NCBI GenBank assembly: GCA_037974665.1
Contig: CM075764.1
Location: 83,041,825-83,105,824 of the forward strand
Source: Ehretia macrophylla
Taxonomy: Eukaryota > Streptophyta > Magnoliopsida > Boraginales > Ehretiaceae
DNA: 64,000 nt
Reading direction: 5' to 3'
Shown: piece by piece, positions 1 to 12,240 of the stretch
Layout of the letters: each line of letters starts with the position of its first letter
Position numbering within the stretch: the first letter of the stretch is position 1
Translations under genes and position numbers: made by a program
The notes under the pieces: model-generated
Seen by the model: the letters and a program-made list of their open reading frames with translations, nothing else
The model's database searches: none
What the model was told of the DNA's origin: nothing

Positions 1-42
1 CGCAAAAATAACCTTTATAAAATCAACTCTCTTTTTGCCGTC

Positions 43-2752
43 GTGGATGCCAAAACAAGTCAACTTTGGTATGAAAGGTTCGGGCACATTTCCTATCCTG
101 TGTTAAAGGAAATGCAAAAGAAGAAGATAGTGGCTAACTTGCCTTCAATTGAAGAAGTTGAAGGACCATGTGAAGCTTGTATGCTGGGCAAACAACATAG
201 ACAGTCATTTCCCAAAGAGAGTCATAACCGATCAAAGGCTCCTCTAGAGTTGGTACATGCTGACCTCTGCGGAAAAATGACTACCACAGCATTGGGAGAA
301 TCTTCCCACTTTATGCTGTTAGTCGACAATTATAGTAGGAAAATATGGGTGTACTTCCTTCGAGACAAGGCTGATGCTCTTGAAAAGTTTAAAGTGTGGC
401 ACAAACTTATGACAAATGAGAACACAATTTAGTTGAAGAAATTTCATACCGATCGTGGAGGGGAATTATGTTCTACCGAGTTTACCAACTACTACAACAA
501 GCTTGGGATTAAGCGCCAACTGATTGCTTCTTACACACCACAACAAAATGGAGTTGTGGAACGAATAAATCGAACAATTGTAAAAATGGCTTGATGCATG
601 TTGAAAGGTGCTGGCCTACCTATCACATTCCGGGCTGAAGCAGTCAACACAGCGGTGTACATCCTCAATCGGTGCTCAACCAGGGCACTCAACGATAAGA
701 CTCCTAATGAGGCTTATTATGGTACGAAACCTTCTGTGTCTCATTTAAGAAAATTTGGGTGTGAGTGTTTTGTACACGTCCCAAATGAAAATAGAAAGAA
801 ATTGGATGACAAGAGCAAGAAGGGCATTTTCTTGGGATACAGTGAAGAGTCTAAAGCATACAGACTCTATGATGTAGAGGCCAAGAAGGTGATCATAAGC
901 CGAGATATGGTGTTTAATGAGCGACCACACTCAATGGAGGATAGCGGTCCTGCCATTTCGTCATCAACCGACGAAGTAATCCACCAAGTGCTTGAACAAC
1001 GACCGTTGAACATTGAAGAAGTCTCTAATGATGAGGAGACTGAAGACCAACCTGTTGTACCCACAAGGAACCCACAACCGAAGTGGTTCCAACAGCTCTT
1101 TGGCGAAAAAAATCCAGGAGTTGTTGATGATAGTCTACATCCAAATGGGCTAAGAAGGTCAAAGAGAATAGATGAGCAATATCGATCAGGACAACAGTTA
1201 GTAAACATGGCTTTGATGACTCAAATCATTAAGACGGTAAAAGAACCAGTAACTGTGGATGAAGCCATGTCAGATCCAAATTGGAGAGCAGCTATGCAAG
1301 CTGAGTATGATAGTATCATGAAAAATGATACTTGGGAGATCGTTGAAAAGCCACCGAACAGAAAAATCATCGGCACCAAATGGATCTGGAAAGTAAAGTA
1401 CAAGGCAAATGGAAGTCTTGAAAAATATAAGGCACGCCTTGTAGCACAAGGATTTTTGCAAGTCGAAGGTTTCGATGTATATGAAACCTTTGCTCCAACA
1501 GCAAAAATGACAACAATCAGGTTAGTTGTTGGAGCTGCCGCGCATTATGGATGGATTGTACATCAAATGGATGTCAAGTTAGCTTTCTTTAATGGGAAAC
1601 TTGAAGAAGAAGTTTACGTTACACAACCCCATGGCTTCCAAATACCAGGCGAAGAAGAAAAAGTCTGCAAATTGAAGAAGGCTTTATATGGGATAAAGCA
1701 AGCACCACGAGCTTGGTACAAACGTATAGACTCTTTCTTTTTGCAGCATGGTTTCTGTAGAAGCAAATCAGAGGCCAACTTGTATGTTCTAAGTGAACAA
1801 GGAAAGAAGGTAATTGTAGTCCTATATGTGGATGATCTTGTAATCACTGGTGACCATGAAGATAATATTCGGAAGACGCAAGAACGGTTGAGCCAAGAAT
1901 TTGAAATGACAAATCTTGGTCTTTTTCATTATTGCTTGGGAATCGAGGTATGGCAAAAACCTTATACTATCTTCATCTCGCAGCAATGATATGTTCGTGA
2001 GCTCTTGATTGTATTTGGTATGTCTGAGCGTAAGCCAGTTGTCACCCCGATAGAAGTGAATACAAAGCTATCAGTTGATGATCCTTCAGAACAAGTTGAT
2101 AACTAGCTCTACAGAAGGTTGGTGCGAAGTTTAATCTTTCTTTATAACACAAGACCTGATATTAGTTATGCTGTGGGAGTTCTTAGTCGGTTTTCAAATA
2201 AACCGAGACAAAGTCACTGGCAAGCAGGGATGCAGGTCCTCAAATATCTCAAAGGCACATTGGAGTATGGCATATCATACAAGTTTGGAGATACTTTATC
2301 TGGGTACTGTGACTCAGACTGGGCTGGTGATATTGACTCAAGAAAATCTATTACAGGTTACGTAATCATATTCGGTAGAGGAATCATCTCCTGGGCTAGT
2401 AAGAAGTAACCTACCGTTGCACTTTCATCAACGAAGGCATAATACAAGGCTGCTTGTGTAGCATTCTGTGAAGCTATTTGGCTACGACGCATCATGACTG
2501 ATATAGGTATTCCAATAGATGAAACAACAATGTTGCAATGTGATAGTCAGAGTTGTATAACCATGTCAAAGAATCCAGTACTTCATGCTAGAACAAAACA
2601 CATAGAGATTCAGTATCACTATGTGAGGGAATTGATCGAGGAAGGTGAAATCTACATGAAGCACTGTCTTACAGAAGATAATTGTGCAGATATCTTCACT
2701 AAAGCGTTAGGGAGCGTCCAGTTGAGCAAGCATTTTCAAACATTGGGTATTG
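43..2752 (+). pseudogene. copia pol polyprotein (pre-integrase, integrase, RT, RNase H) with six in-frame stops
   Basis: The frame is continuous with no frameshift. It starts in the HHCC pre-integrase domain (LWYERFGHISYPVL, CEACMLGKQHRQSF) and continues through the integrase core (HTDRGGELCSTEF, then YTPQQNGVVER). Next come RT (MDVKLAFFNGKLEEEVYV, catalytic YVDDLVITGD at 1825-1854) and RNase H (CDSDWAGDIDSRKS, then NCADIFTKAL near 2680). Stops fall at 430, 592, 1987, 2104, 2407 and 2440. By comparison with conserved copia sequence, most look like CAG, CAA or CGA changed by C-to-T; the one at 2440 replaces a GAA. Reading resumes after the B1 insertion and reaches a natural TAG at 5070-5072. 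Non-functional as it stands. Confidence 0.9.
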
Positions 2753-4488
2753 TGTAATACCCGAGCCCGGAACGGGAAATTTTTCTATTTCTTTTTCTGA
2801 AAATTGTATTTTTCTTAAATTCTTTGATATTTAAATGTTATTCGTTCTTTGTCGCAAACTGCATTGCATATTGAGATGTTAGTTAGGAAATGATTTCTGG
2901 TCCTCAGCAAATAGTGAAAACTAGTATTTAGTGTGTTGATTTTGGAGTTTTAGTATTTTGGTAGTTAGTATTTAGTTGTTAGGTTATTAGACTAGTAGTT
3001 TTAAGCTTTATTTTAAGTTAAAAATGCCAAAATACCTAGGTTTGACCAAGCCAAAGACCATTGACCTTAGACCATTTAAGCTTGTCGTCTTTTAAAGGCT
3101 TATAATAGCATAAAATAAACAAAGAAAAGCTCAAAAAAAAGAAGGAGGCCGAGAGCTTCAAAGAAAGAAAAAAAAAATATTTCCAACTTCAAATCTTCAA
3201 ATCTTCGCGAGAGCTTGCACGGGGTTGTTTTCAAGGCTTCCATCGTGGTTTTCCTAGCGTCTAGTAGTGTCTAAGGTGAGGGATGCATCTTTATTTGCGC
3301 ATTTGAATATATGATATACAAACTTTAAATTTTGGGAATTATGCGTAGATTGTTATTTTATACGTTTTGTTGCTTAAAGAATATTCCTTGATGATTGTAA
3401 AACATGTATTTGTAGGGTTTGAGTATTTTTTTCAGTTGAATATAGCAATTGCAATTTAAATTGACAATGGAATAGTAAATTATGAATAGTAAATCCCCGT
3501 TTCGTAAAAGTTGTTCCGTTTTGCATTCTGTTGATGTGGAAAGATGTAGATATGTTAAAATGCTTAAATGTAGGGTTTATTTGGATTGTGTAATGAAAAA
3601 TTGGGAAAAATGGCTTGGTACATGTTTGGGTCATTCCGGTCGAGTTTGACATTTTATCGTTTTACGTGAAGGCATTGTCGAGGTATGTCATGGAAGTACT
3701 TTTGGGTACAGTTATGACATTGGTTGGGTGATCGGTTGAGGTAGCTATAGCTCAAACGAGCAAAGGGGGAAATCGGGGCTTTGCGGGAATTCTAGGGTAA
3801 AGTAGGATTTCGTGGTCTTTAGACGTGTCTTGTGGTGACCTAGGAGGAATGGTGAAGTCGGTTTCCAAAACTCGTGGCTCGTTTGGAAGTAGTAGCATTT
3901 TGAAAGTTGGGGTCGTTGTGTGATTTTGTTGGTTTTCATAGTGTTATGCATGTAGAATGCTTATTGTTGCTTATTATGCTTGTTAAAGTTGATTATGATT
4001 GAAATGTTTACCAACTGTTGCTATTGCGTACGAGAGTAACCTACTTTGTTATTCTCCCACGTGTGGCTCTATTGCTCGATTGTTGCATTGTGTATTGTAT
4101 TGCATTCATAGAGTCAGGGGCGGTGTGATGGGCCTCTCTGGGTAGCCTTGGGTTGCCAGGGTTGGTTGCTCTAGCTCCGTGTCCTATTCCCTTTCTTGCT
4201 TGGGTTGCCGCCCAGAGAGATTTGGGTCATAGAATTGATTGGATACTTCCGGGGTATTCCAAACTGAAGTTATAAGGTGGTCGGTCCGGCGCGTCGTCAT
4301 CGGATTCGTGATTGAAAGTTGCTCGTGGAAAGTGAATTGTATCCTTTAATTGAATGATTATAGCCTTAATGCTTGTCTTGATTTATTGTTGGCTTTGCTT
4401 GTATCTCTATATGATAATTGACTGATCTACTTGACTATTTGCATTGCATTCTCCTCCCACCTCCGTCCTTGAGACCAATTACCCTCGC

Positions 4489-4508
4489 TAAGCAATAGTT
4501 TTTGCTCA
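4489..4508 (+). other. hairpin upstream of the LTR acceptor site (B1)
   Basis: The arms are TAAGCAA (4489-4495) and TTGCTCA (4502-4508), complementary except for one A-C mismatch. It ends 25 bases before the AG at 4533. Equivalent hairpins occur in every other gypsy LTR type of the window. Confidence 0.45.
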
Positions 4509-4533
4509 TTCCTTTCTATACTATATTTTACAG

Positions 4534-4598
4534 GAGTAGTTGAAGCTGATCCTATTGAGGTAGTTGAGGAGGATGAGCAAGTGGAGGTGTTTCCTTGA
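4534..4598 (+). CDS. candidate conserved LTR exon 2 in B1 (acidic tail)
   Basis: This begins right after TTTTACAG. With one base taken from the upstream exon (phase 1) it reads 21 codons, GVVEADPIEVVEEDEQVEVF and a final P, then TGA. It is acid-rich, ends in Pro-stop, and sits where all other gypsy LTR types here carry a similar open exon. The candidate upstream exon ends TCTAAG|GTGAG at 3275, which in the matching phase gives a TAA just before the junction. The upstream coding part is therefore not intact in this copy, or is not coding. Exon status is inference. Confidence 0.4.
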
Positions 4599-5099
4599 TA
4601 GCACTCTCTTTGCTTAGCTGGTGGTTGGTTGCCAGTCTTTTGTGCGGGCCATGCTTGATGTGTATATTGCTTGGTTGTCGCTTCATTTTGAGGCTTGTAG
4701 CCTTGTATGTAGTTTCTATTTTGAGGCCTCTGTGGTCTTATGTTGTAAAAGTTGAAAGGTTGTAAAGTTGTCAAGATATACTCACGTGACTAGTAAAGAA
4801 CTGCATACTAATGGGTTAACTGCTTAGTAGCATGAGTACTTGAGTAGTATGCATGACATTTTGGTTTGCAAATTTGGTTAATGAGAAGATATATGTTTCT
4901 AAAAGAAAGTTGACTTGTTTCAAATGATTATTGTGGTTTTCGCGAATATTATGTTGAATGTAGGGTTTTCGGATCGTTCACGATACAGAGGAGACTCCGT
5001 CCGTGTGTCGGGTCCGGGCTCGGCCTTTTGCGGGGTCGGGTCGAGGCGTGACATGTTGGCCCAATGGCTTAGTCAACATGAGATGAACATTGAGGGGGG

Positions 5100-5701
5100 T
5101 GTTGGCATATGTCAATATCCACCTTCTAATAATAAGTATCGTTAATTATATGGTAGCATAAATTAACGATTCCGACTTAAACGTCAATGAGGTCAAAAGA
5201 GACCGCGATGGCTACAAGAAAGAAATTCGGGAATTTGGAGTTACCTAAGATGACGTTGGGATGATACAATACTAAAGTTAGCAAATTTGACCAAAGGAAG
5301 CTTCCTAGAAGTTGGCTTGGATGTTAGCCACCCATGTGGTCAATTGTAGCCACCCGTGTGATAAATATGGGTGGTCAATACTTTGAACATGGTTGGTAAA
5401 GTCAACCAAGATGGAAAATGTTTGATAGGAAGTCTCCTATGGTGGGCTAGCTGAATTCTATAAATAGGCATGCGTTAGTTTATCATATTCATCCACAACA
5501 CAACTCCAAACACAATCCTAAGTTAGTCTTTCTTTCTTGTATTCTTCTTGTAAGTCCAAAAGCCATTGAAGCTCTAATCTTGAGAGCGCACGGTGGGACA
5601 ATTATCTTGTAAGTGTTATATTGAATTGTTATAAAGCGTAGTGTTGTCTTTCTACTTGATTGTTGTTAAGACATTTTTGGAAAATTGGTAATATTCTTAC
5701 A
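5100..5701 (+). repeat. 3' LTR of copia element A
   Basis: It follows the purine tract GAGGGGGG directly and starts TGTTGGCATATGTC. It has a TATA box (TATAAATA at 5459-5466) about 360 bases in. The end is set at ...CTTACA because family C gag is readable from the next base. The exact 3' boundary is an inference, since the partner LTR is outside the window. Confidence 0.65.
5459..5466 (+). promoter_or_regulatory. LTR TATA box of copia A
   Basis: TATAAATA lies in the middle of the 602-bp LTR, followed by a pyrimidine- and A-rich stretch typical of the U3/R junction of small copia LTRs. Confidence 0.5.
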
Positions 5702-6080
5702 CTTTTTAGTATGAGACTTGAAAAGGGTGGTGATATGAGCCAGCATTATCTTAGGATGATTTACTTGGTAACTCAACCGGAGGCATTTGGTTTCATTATG
5801 GACCCCCGACTTCAAGTAGACTTGATCTTGTAGTCTCGTCTATCATCCTACTCTCCCTTGATCTTGGACTTACACATACATAGAATTGAGGTCACACTGA
5901 ATGAGTTGCCAGATGTTCTGACTAGCTGGCAGAATCTTGATTTGGATGTAGCACCTGATCCCCATGTTGAGTCCTCTCCTTCTGTGGCTGAACCCAGCCA
6001 AAACAGAAACATTAGAAGAAGGAGGAGGATGAGACATAAGAGAAGCTGGGTTGTGGCATTCTTACCAGGAAATCTCTCAT
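5702..6080 (+). pseudogene. copia family C gag remnant
   Basis: This is one frame broken by a TAG at 5831. It reads LFSMRLEKGGDMSQHYLRM..., then FIMDPRLQVDLIL, stop, SSYSPLILDLHIHRIEVTL. That is the usual copia gag pattern (DxxLQxDLILQSLPxSFxxFxxNFxMN) of UBN2-type capsid proteins. The C-terminal part is rich in Arg (IRRRRRMRHKRSW). The matching region of the minus-strand copy (53129-52936, then 30025-29740) shows MIYLITQ, FIMDPQL and LIMDLHMHRLDCTL in the same order, which supports the assignment. Confidence 0.75.
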
Positions 6081-7748
6081 AAGGAGGAGATTGAGTAGTA
6101 GACTCCATTTATGCATGATTTGGTTGTTTTGGTTCGGCTTGGTATGCGATCCCAATTTTGAAAAATGTATATAAATGTTTGGATTAGTTTGAGTATTTCT
6201 TTAGAAATAGTAGTGACTATTATCAATCTTTTCTTACTATGGGTAATTTTGGAATTGATCATTTGTAAGAAATGATTGGCATTTTGTATATCTTTCATTA
6301 TTGTAATGAAATGGTCGGAATGCATATCGGAAGAAAAAATGTCTTCAAACTCTAACATTTATATTTTAATTAGCATTTGATGAAATGGCTAAATATCAAA
6401 TCATACTTATAATGTCTTGAACTTTGAAATGGTCAAGAGTTAAAGACTTGAATTCTTTTATATGTCTATTCAAATGAGTTTGATAGATTAATTATTCATT
6501 TTGACAAAAGCGTTTGTTCAAAATCAATCATTAAAAGACATGAAGCTTATGAGACTTGTCCAGAATATGTTCGGTTATAAAAGAAGATTAGAGAATGCAT
6601 CTTTTATCACCAAAATCTTTCAAATTGATTTTAAACTTATACCATGTTTTAATTATATGGTTGAGTAGAATTTAAACTCCTTCAAGCATAGTTTCTTTAG
6701 AGAAATGTAACTATGATGAAATGGATAACAAATGTATTAGAATGAAAAGATAGAGATCGTTTTCATTAATAAATGAAGATGATATCTAAATTTATAAGAA
6801 AGGTTAGTGGGATTTTTTGCCCTTAACAGATCTTGTGAATTTATTATACCTTCATTCTCTAAGGTCCAACCGAATTCTGTATCATGATGCATATCCTGGG
6901 TATATCGATCATGTCTTGTTGTATCATGTCTATGAAGCACAATGATATGATTGTTTATTTTCTCATGGCCTGTACACCTAGCCACGATCTTAAAGTTTAC
7001 TTTAAGATGGAGGAATCTAAGAAATTTTGGTCTTTAGTCTTAATGATAAGATATCCGTCTTTTCTTGTAGATTTCCTTCTGACTATTAAGTTAAGGTTGC
7101 GAATGATATTTGTCACCTAATCCTTTCACTGTTTGCATTCTCAATTAATGCGATGACATGTACTTGGCACGATATGATGTAATGAGTTACATGATTGATA
7201 TCGGAGAGAATACATATAAGTTCTATTGATCTTATTGTTATAATGAACTCTATATGAACTTTAACCCTAAATTTTAAGGTTTGTGGATATAGTGAAGTTC
7301 TTAGTGAAGAATTCACTAAAAAGGAATGAAATTATATTTAATAGATTTATGAATTATAGGAAAGAGTTCTGAATAATAATAAGTAATTGTTATGTTATTA
7401 TTTGAGCCAAGAAGCTGCTTGCCTTTTATGACGTTTGGATATTATGTGGTTCTATCTATTGATAGTAGCCGATATGAAATATGGTAACTATTATAGAGGC
7501 TTTTTGCACAAGCTTAAAAGAACCCGATCTCATCAAAATTCCGAACTTGTAAAGAGTCAATTCAAGATTTTCTTTCTCGATAGAAAATGATTTAATAGAA
7601 TAGGTTCTTATTGATGCTTCTATAGTTGACCCACTGATCCTGTAAAGATAGTTACAGTTGATCACCGTCTTAGAGAAGATGAGTATACAGATACGAATGT
7701 AAAATGCACTAGATCCTATGGTTGATAGCATCAGTGCAAGTGGGAAAT
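6081..7748 (+). pseudogene. copia family C pol remnant (RT and RNase H ends)
   Basis: No long frame survives. Alignment by eye to the minus-strand copy supports RT remnants near 6760-6830 and 7025-7080 (shared TTTGGTCTT...GTATCCGTCTTTTCTT). It also supports RNase H and C-terminal remnants at about 7490-7740 (reads like EPDLIKIPNL, then ASIVDPLIL, equivalent to the copia NVADPLTK region). The region ends in the purine tract at 7734-7748, next to the LTR. I see nothing legible at 6100-6700. Confidence 0.55.
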
Positions 7749-8958
7749 TGTTGGGGATATGCTCTAATGCTATAGTTTGAGATGACCTTATTAGGGTTTA
7801 ATGAGAGCATGTTTATGTGTTTTATACACTTTGTTATTTGTAGGATATTCATATTCTCTGCTTCGATATGAATATGTCCCTAATGCTTATCCGAGAAGAG
7901 AAATGTTCTAAAAGGTTTAGGATATTTCGCATTTTTTTCCGATATGATAAACATTAAGAATTGATTCATAACCCTTCAGATTATTCAGCCAAGACTAGAA
8001 TAATTGAATATGGGTTATCATAAGTTATTACATTTGATTAACATAGTGATATTATCATATGAGTGATCGTCTGCGTACAGATCATTGAGTGTGACAATAA
8101 ATTATGAACTGCATGATTTCAAGTTAATAGTTTACTATTTAGTTGGGAATTGTGGAAATTAATCCTCAGATTTGAGAAATTACGACTGGCGGTTATATCA
8201 AGGGCTAAATATTGTGTCTGGACAATACTCGTCTTCCATAAGGTGGGTTACGGCCTTTCGCGTTTTAGTTTTATGGTATGAACTGACAAGTAATTGTCAA
8301 GATAGGATTTGTTAACCTCCGGTGTGAGTCGAGGTCCTATGATATCTGAGACCGGCCGTTAAAACGAGGAAGTCCTTGGCCAAGGCAAGTATGAAGTGAT
8401 GGAAATGAGTTTTTCCATGGCAGTCATCTCTCATTTCACCGATTTAGATTTATACATAGTATCAAAGGTGGACTTAACTATTTCATGGTCCTTTCCCGAT
8501 CGTGGCATTCTTAACAAAAGGATCGGACTGCATGCTAATTCTCGACGGCTAAATGGTTTCATAAAAGATGTCGTCTTCATTATTGTTTACATTCTTAGGA
8601 TACGTTTGTTGCTAGTGCATCACTTATGAGCATGAGGGTATTTCGTTAAATGACGGAGACATTTTCGAAATATATAAGCAGATTTATCGGTCCCTCATCG
8701 GTACGCGATTATGAATCTAGAAGGTCATACACTAATAAGTATCATGAATAAGTTCACCGGTAGCTTGTATTATGTGGTTGGTGGCTTTAAGGTGTTAAAA
8801 GTCATCAATGTTGGTATTTGGGCCAAAAGTATATTTTCAGAAAGTTTTGGGGTCAAATTATAATTACCAAAACTTTTGGGCCCAAACTATAATTATTGAA
8901 AAATAGTTTCAATGTATTTATTCTAATAGAGATTAGAATAGACAAAAAAAAAATAAAA

Positions 8959-9041
<83 letters not shown>

Positions 9042-10095
9042 TAATGATTGAGCATTGACATGTGGCATGTGAGATGTAAGATTGTCCATGTCATCAATCC
9101 TAGTCATTTGAATTTTAATTGGATGGATGAGATTGACTTTTGAATAAGGACAAAAGAATCTCATCCATTGCTTTTGATTATAAGAACCTTTTTGCCAAGT
9201 GTCATGAGAGAGAAAAAGGTGTCCCTTGGATTATAATAATTACAATCCAAGGTTATGCATGGCTTGGTTGATTCAAGCAAGAAAGAGAAATGATTTGATG
9301 GGCTCTTGAATGCATAAAAGTAATTTAATAATAGTTGATCATATAATATATAAAAGATGACAATCTTCTCTCTCTTTCCACTAGGATTTTCGGCCAAATG
9401 GATGAGGAGAGAGAAGACATTCATCTTGCCATCTAATTGCAATGATTGTGATCCTATGATGTGCATGCACTATCAAGAAAAGTTAGCAATTGTGATTGGC
9501 TACACTTTCTGATATAGTTTATATATTATTTGATTAAAATATGACAACTCCTCTCTTATACATTCTACACACCAAATTCGGCCAAGGCAATAGAGGAGAG
9601 AGAAACTTTATCTTCTTCCTCTTGCTTGGTGATTTTCTGCCATTGCAACTTCTTGAAGAAGGTTTTGTTTTTTGATGAAACACCACATACACATAGCTTG
9701 ATACATTGAAGATATACTAGCACATTTTGTCTTCAAGTAGAATGTGGGCTTTGGATGCTTGTGGACCAACTAGACCCTTCAAGTTACAAGGACTCTATAG
9801 CTTCAATTTCAAGCTTCATTACCTACCATGTTGTCTACGAAAGGTATACCTATGGACCTTGCTATTTCATTGTGTATAGTTGATATATGATGTTAGCTTG
9901 CTAAGTTTATGGACATATATGAAAGAATGCATGTTGATCTTTGCCAGAATTTTTTGAAATGTGCCTTGCCTAGTTTTGGCCATAGCTATGTATCCATGCA
10001 TAACCTTTAGATCTTGAATCCAACATATGTATGTGTAGAGACATGATATAGTATGTTGGCTTGCACCCTTCAACAGTGTGTTGTATGTTGAATTT
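7749..10095 (+). repeat. LTR of family C, + strand copy
   Basis: It starts TGTTGGGGATATGCTCTAA, matching the minus-strand LTR starts (TGTTAGAGATATGCC). The first 1.1 kb aligns well with both minus-strand LTRs, including the block around 8160-8420 (CTAAATATTGTGTCTGGACAA, then CCTTGGCCAAGGCAAG). The 3' half is diverged and carries a microsatellite at 8944-9038. The end is uncertain by tens of bases. Confidence 0.6.
8944..9038 (+). repeat. Compound microsatellite poly(A)-(AT)n-(GT)n
   Basis: A-rich run 8944-8967, then about 20 AT units, then about 15 GT units. It lies inside the family C LTR and is absent from the two minus-strand LTR copies, so it arose after insertion. Confidence 0.95.
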
Positions 10096-11187
10096 ATGTG
10101 TAGATGTAAGGATAATCTTTGTTCTTAGCTTGGGTATGAAGTATATGGTACATATATATAAGTTGGATACATGTTTTCATGGCTTGGGAGCAAAATTGGA
10201 GGTGGTTTGGTATTATTGTTGTTGTTGCCGAAAAATTCCAGCACGCCAATCTGCCGGCACCTGTCTACCATGCCGGCTAGCCGGAGTGGTCAGGCCCTTG
10301 ATCTCCCTTTGTATCTTGCTTGCTAACCTTGCACTATGCTTGGCTATGCCATTCTTATGCACTTATATTGCATTGTAACCTATGGCTAACATGTGATAAA
10401 TACTAGTTGCTAAATGTTGTTGAGTTTATGTACTATTGAATTCTATTGAAGTTAATTCATGAAAGTGTTTGGGTACAATGCTAAGTCCTATTAGAAATGG
10501 TTAAGTGTTTAAAGGCGTATACAAATGGTATGGTGACCTACTTTGTTACCTATCAAATGCGCTATTGAATGAAATTGAATTGTTAATTGCATGTTAATGT
10601 ATTTGAAGGGCAACCCACTTTGTTGTCCTCTTGAAGTGAAGTGGAATGCTTGATTAATTGGTTGAATGATTGTAAGTTTGTATCCTTTTATCGAGTCATG
10701 GTTGCGTCGTGGGCGGCATCAGGCTTGTCGGGCGATGGCATGACTACTATGGTCCTAGTCCCTCACTCACATGGACGGAGAGGTCCATGGGGTGTTGGGT
10801 CATAGGTTTCGGTGTACATCCAGATTGCACCTATTGGGAGTGATAAGTTTCAGAGTTCATGATAGTGGTATAAGGTGACGACATCAACAACGGTTAGTGT
10901 ATCCTTTCTTGAACGGTCATATAGCTGTAATGTTTTCTTGAGCTAATTATGTTCAAGTGCTTAGTGTTTGTACATTGTTTTGAATGCATGTTTTCAACTA
11001 GATTATAGGTTAATGTTTTTTCCAAAACCTTCCTGTGCACCTCCTCATTGAGTTAGGTTAGCTCACCCTATTTTATGAGCATTTCAAGTGAGGCCGAGAT
11101 TGAGCCAGAAGAAGAATGAAAGTGAATGCTATGCTTGTCTTGCTATGGATGTTGTACAAGTTGTTTTATGTAGTTTGTGTAGTTTTT
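10096..11187 (+). mobile_element. Ty3/gypsy LTR fragment Z
   Basis: It carries the landmark series of the gypsy LTRs: GACCTACTTTGTTACC near 10534, GGCGGCATCAGGC...GGCATGACTAC near 10711-10744, GTTAGTGTATCC near 10897, hairpin arms TGAGTTA and TAGCTCA at 11049-11065, and an acceptor-like TTTCAAG. It stops abruptly at 11187 where a reversed LTR end begins. The start is not defined. No target duplication found. Confidence 0.6.
11089..11119 (+). other. candidate LTR exon 2 in fragment Z (short, diverged)
   Basis: After TTTCAAG the codons read EAEIEPEEE and a TGA stop, the same acidic character and position (23 bases after the hairpin) as in the other LTRs. Compared with the usual CAG|GT the junction has one altered or missing base, so the phase cannot be confirmed. 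Confidence 0.3.
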
Positions 11188-11560
11188 GTCACGCCCCAAC
11201 CCGACTCCTCATGGAACCAAGTCTGGACGTGACAGAAAACGGGCATTATGATGCCTATAATATGCCACTAAGACAAGTAAACCGGTACAACAACTCATAT
11301 AATAATGATAGAAATTATACAATATATAACTTGGAAATTCTCATAGAAATTAAAGAATACATAGTCACTTGAATAACTACTTTAATCTTGGCCAACATAG
11401 GTCTATGATTCAAAACGGACTAGCATAAGTCTAGAATATATACATGGCTAAGTGGACTTAAAACATTACAACAAAAGTCTTCCAAGCTTCAAAATAAAGA
11501 ACTAAGCTTAAAAAATATTACATACTTCAAATAAAGACTTTAGCTAGATGCGTGCAACTC
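11188..11560 (-). mobile_element. Ty3/gypsy LTR end fragment W, reversed
   Basis: It starts TGTCACGCCCCAACCCGACTC, the reverse complement of a gypsy LTR end, and continues for about 370 bases before running into copia gag. It abuts fragment Z head-on, giving an inverted LTR junction. The right boundary is approximate. Confidence 0.6.
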
Positions 11561-11574
11561 CTCGTGCTTTCAAA

Positions 11575-12240
11575 AGGACCATATTCTACCAATTTGTCAT
11601 GCAATTCATCAAAACTAATGATTGTGTCATGAGCCAAAATTGCAACCGCCAATTCCTTGAATGATGGACTAATCCCATCCAAGGTATGAATGATTAAGTA
11701 CTAAAATGGTACAAGGGGCATCAACCAGTGCAAGTTCATCAAAAATGTCACGGATTTGAGCCAGGTATTTAGTCACGAGCTGCGTGTCGCAAGAAATGAA
11801 TATTAATTGCTCAACCAAACCCATTATCCAAGAGACAGATGGGTTGGTGTAATTTTTAACTAGTTTGTACCAAGCAGCATAATAGGTTTCGTACAAGAAT
11901 AACTAGGACAACATTTTGGCTGAGTGAGCTAATAATTCCAAGGAGCAAGAGCTTGTCTTGACTCATCCAATAAAGGAAGGTAGGCTTGGGACTAACCTTG
12001 CTATCAATGGTGATTTCAGCATGTGGGCATGGAAGAAACCCATCAACATAGCCTAAAATATCATATGCATATAGAAAGGCATCAAACTGTGTTTTCCATG
12101 AATAATAGTTTGTGAGAGTGAGTTTTAAAGGGTTTTGATTGGCCACATTAATAGCTATTAAAGACAAAGCTTGCAGGGAAGAGGGTATTTGAGAGCCTAA
12201 ATTAGTGCCATCAAATAGAGGAGATGAAGAAGGTATAACA
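11575..12240 (-). pseudogene. copia gag remnant G (minus strand)
   Basis: Read on the minus strand from about 12240. The N-terminal part gives LTLTNYYSWKTQFDAFL, ILGYVDGFLPCP and MSQDKLLLLGIISSLSQNV, the hallmark of copia gag (LxxxNYxxWxxQF...LxGYVDG...). A frameshift near 11880 leads to YTNPSVSWIMGLVEQL and VTKYLAQIRDIFDELALVDA, then EELHDKLVEY-like text to 11575. The family is different from C and from the SIRE-like gag on the other side. No protease or pol follows: the remnant ends at the reversed gypsy LTR fragment. Confidence 0.75.

Larger units (their letters stand above)
2753..5053 (+). mobile_element. Ty3/gypsy solo LTR B1
   Basis: A 2301-bp block runs from TGTAATACCCGAGCCCGG to GGGTCGAGGCGTGACA, the ends of a Tekay-type LTR. 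It interrupts the last codons of the copia pol frame. Flanks are TATTG on the left and TGTTG on the right, an imperfect 5-bp target duplication (one mismatch). There is no primer site or internal region, so it is a solo LTR left by LTR-LTR recombination. It shares landmarks with the other gypsy LTRs here: a GGCCGAGAG motif near 3150, a donor-like AAG|GTGAG at 3275/3276, a CTACTTTGT block near 4030, a hairpin at 4489-4508 and an acceptor-like TTTTACAG ending at 4533. Confidence 0.85.
1..5701 (+). mobile_element. Ty1/copia element A, 3' part, interrupted by a gypsy solo LTR
   Basis: The window opens inside the pol region of a copia element. Order seen: gag-pre-integrase, integrase, reverse transcriptase, RNase H, then a short stretch ending in a purine tract and a 602-bp LTR starting TGTTGG at 5100. 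The 5' LTR and gag lie outside the window, so the target duplication cannot be checked. A gypsy solo LTR (2753-5053) splits the last codons of pol. The element itself appears to sit inside gag of the next copia element (family C), whose reading frame is legible from 5702. The internal-before-RT order of integrase is diagnostic for copia. The lineage is uncertain. Confidence 0.85.
5702..10095 (+). mobile_element. Long-LTR copia element, family C, + strand copy (decayed, internally deleted)
   Basis: Remains of gag (5702-6080), RT and RNase H (about 6700-7740), a purine-rich end GTGCAAGTGGGAAAT and an LTR starting at 7749. The same gag, pol end and LTR recur in opposite orientation in the 13572-63829 element, which fixes the family. 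The 5' part is cut off by element A, and most of the integrase region is unrecognisable or lost between 6100 and 6700. The LTR end near 10095 is placed by weak similarity to the ends of the minus-strand LTRs. Confidence 0.65.

Noticed and set aside
8944..9038. Microsatellite as a functional element
   Set aside because: It is present only in one of three family C LTRs and has the usual poly(A)/AT/GT slippage structure.
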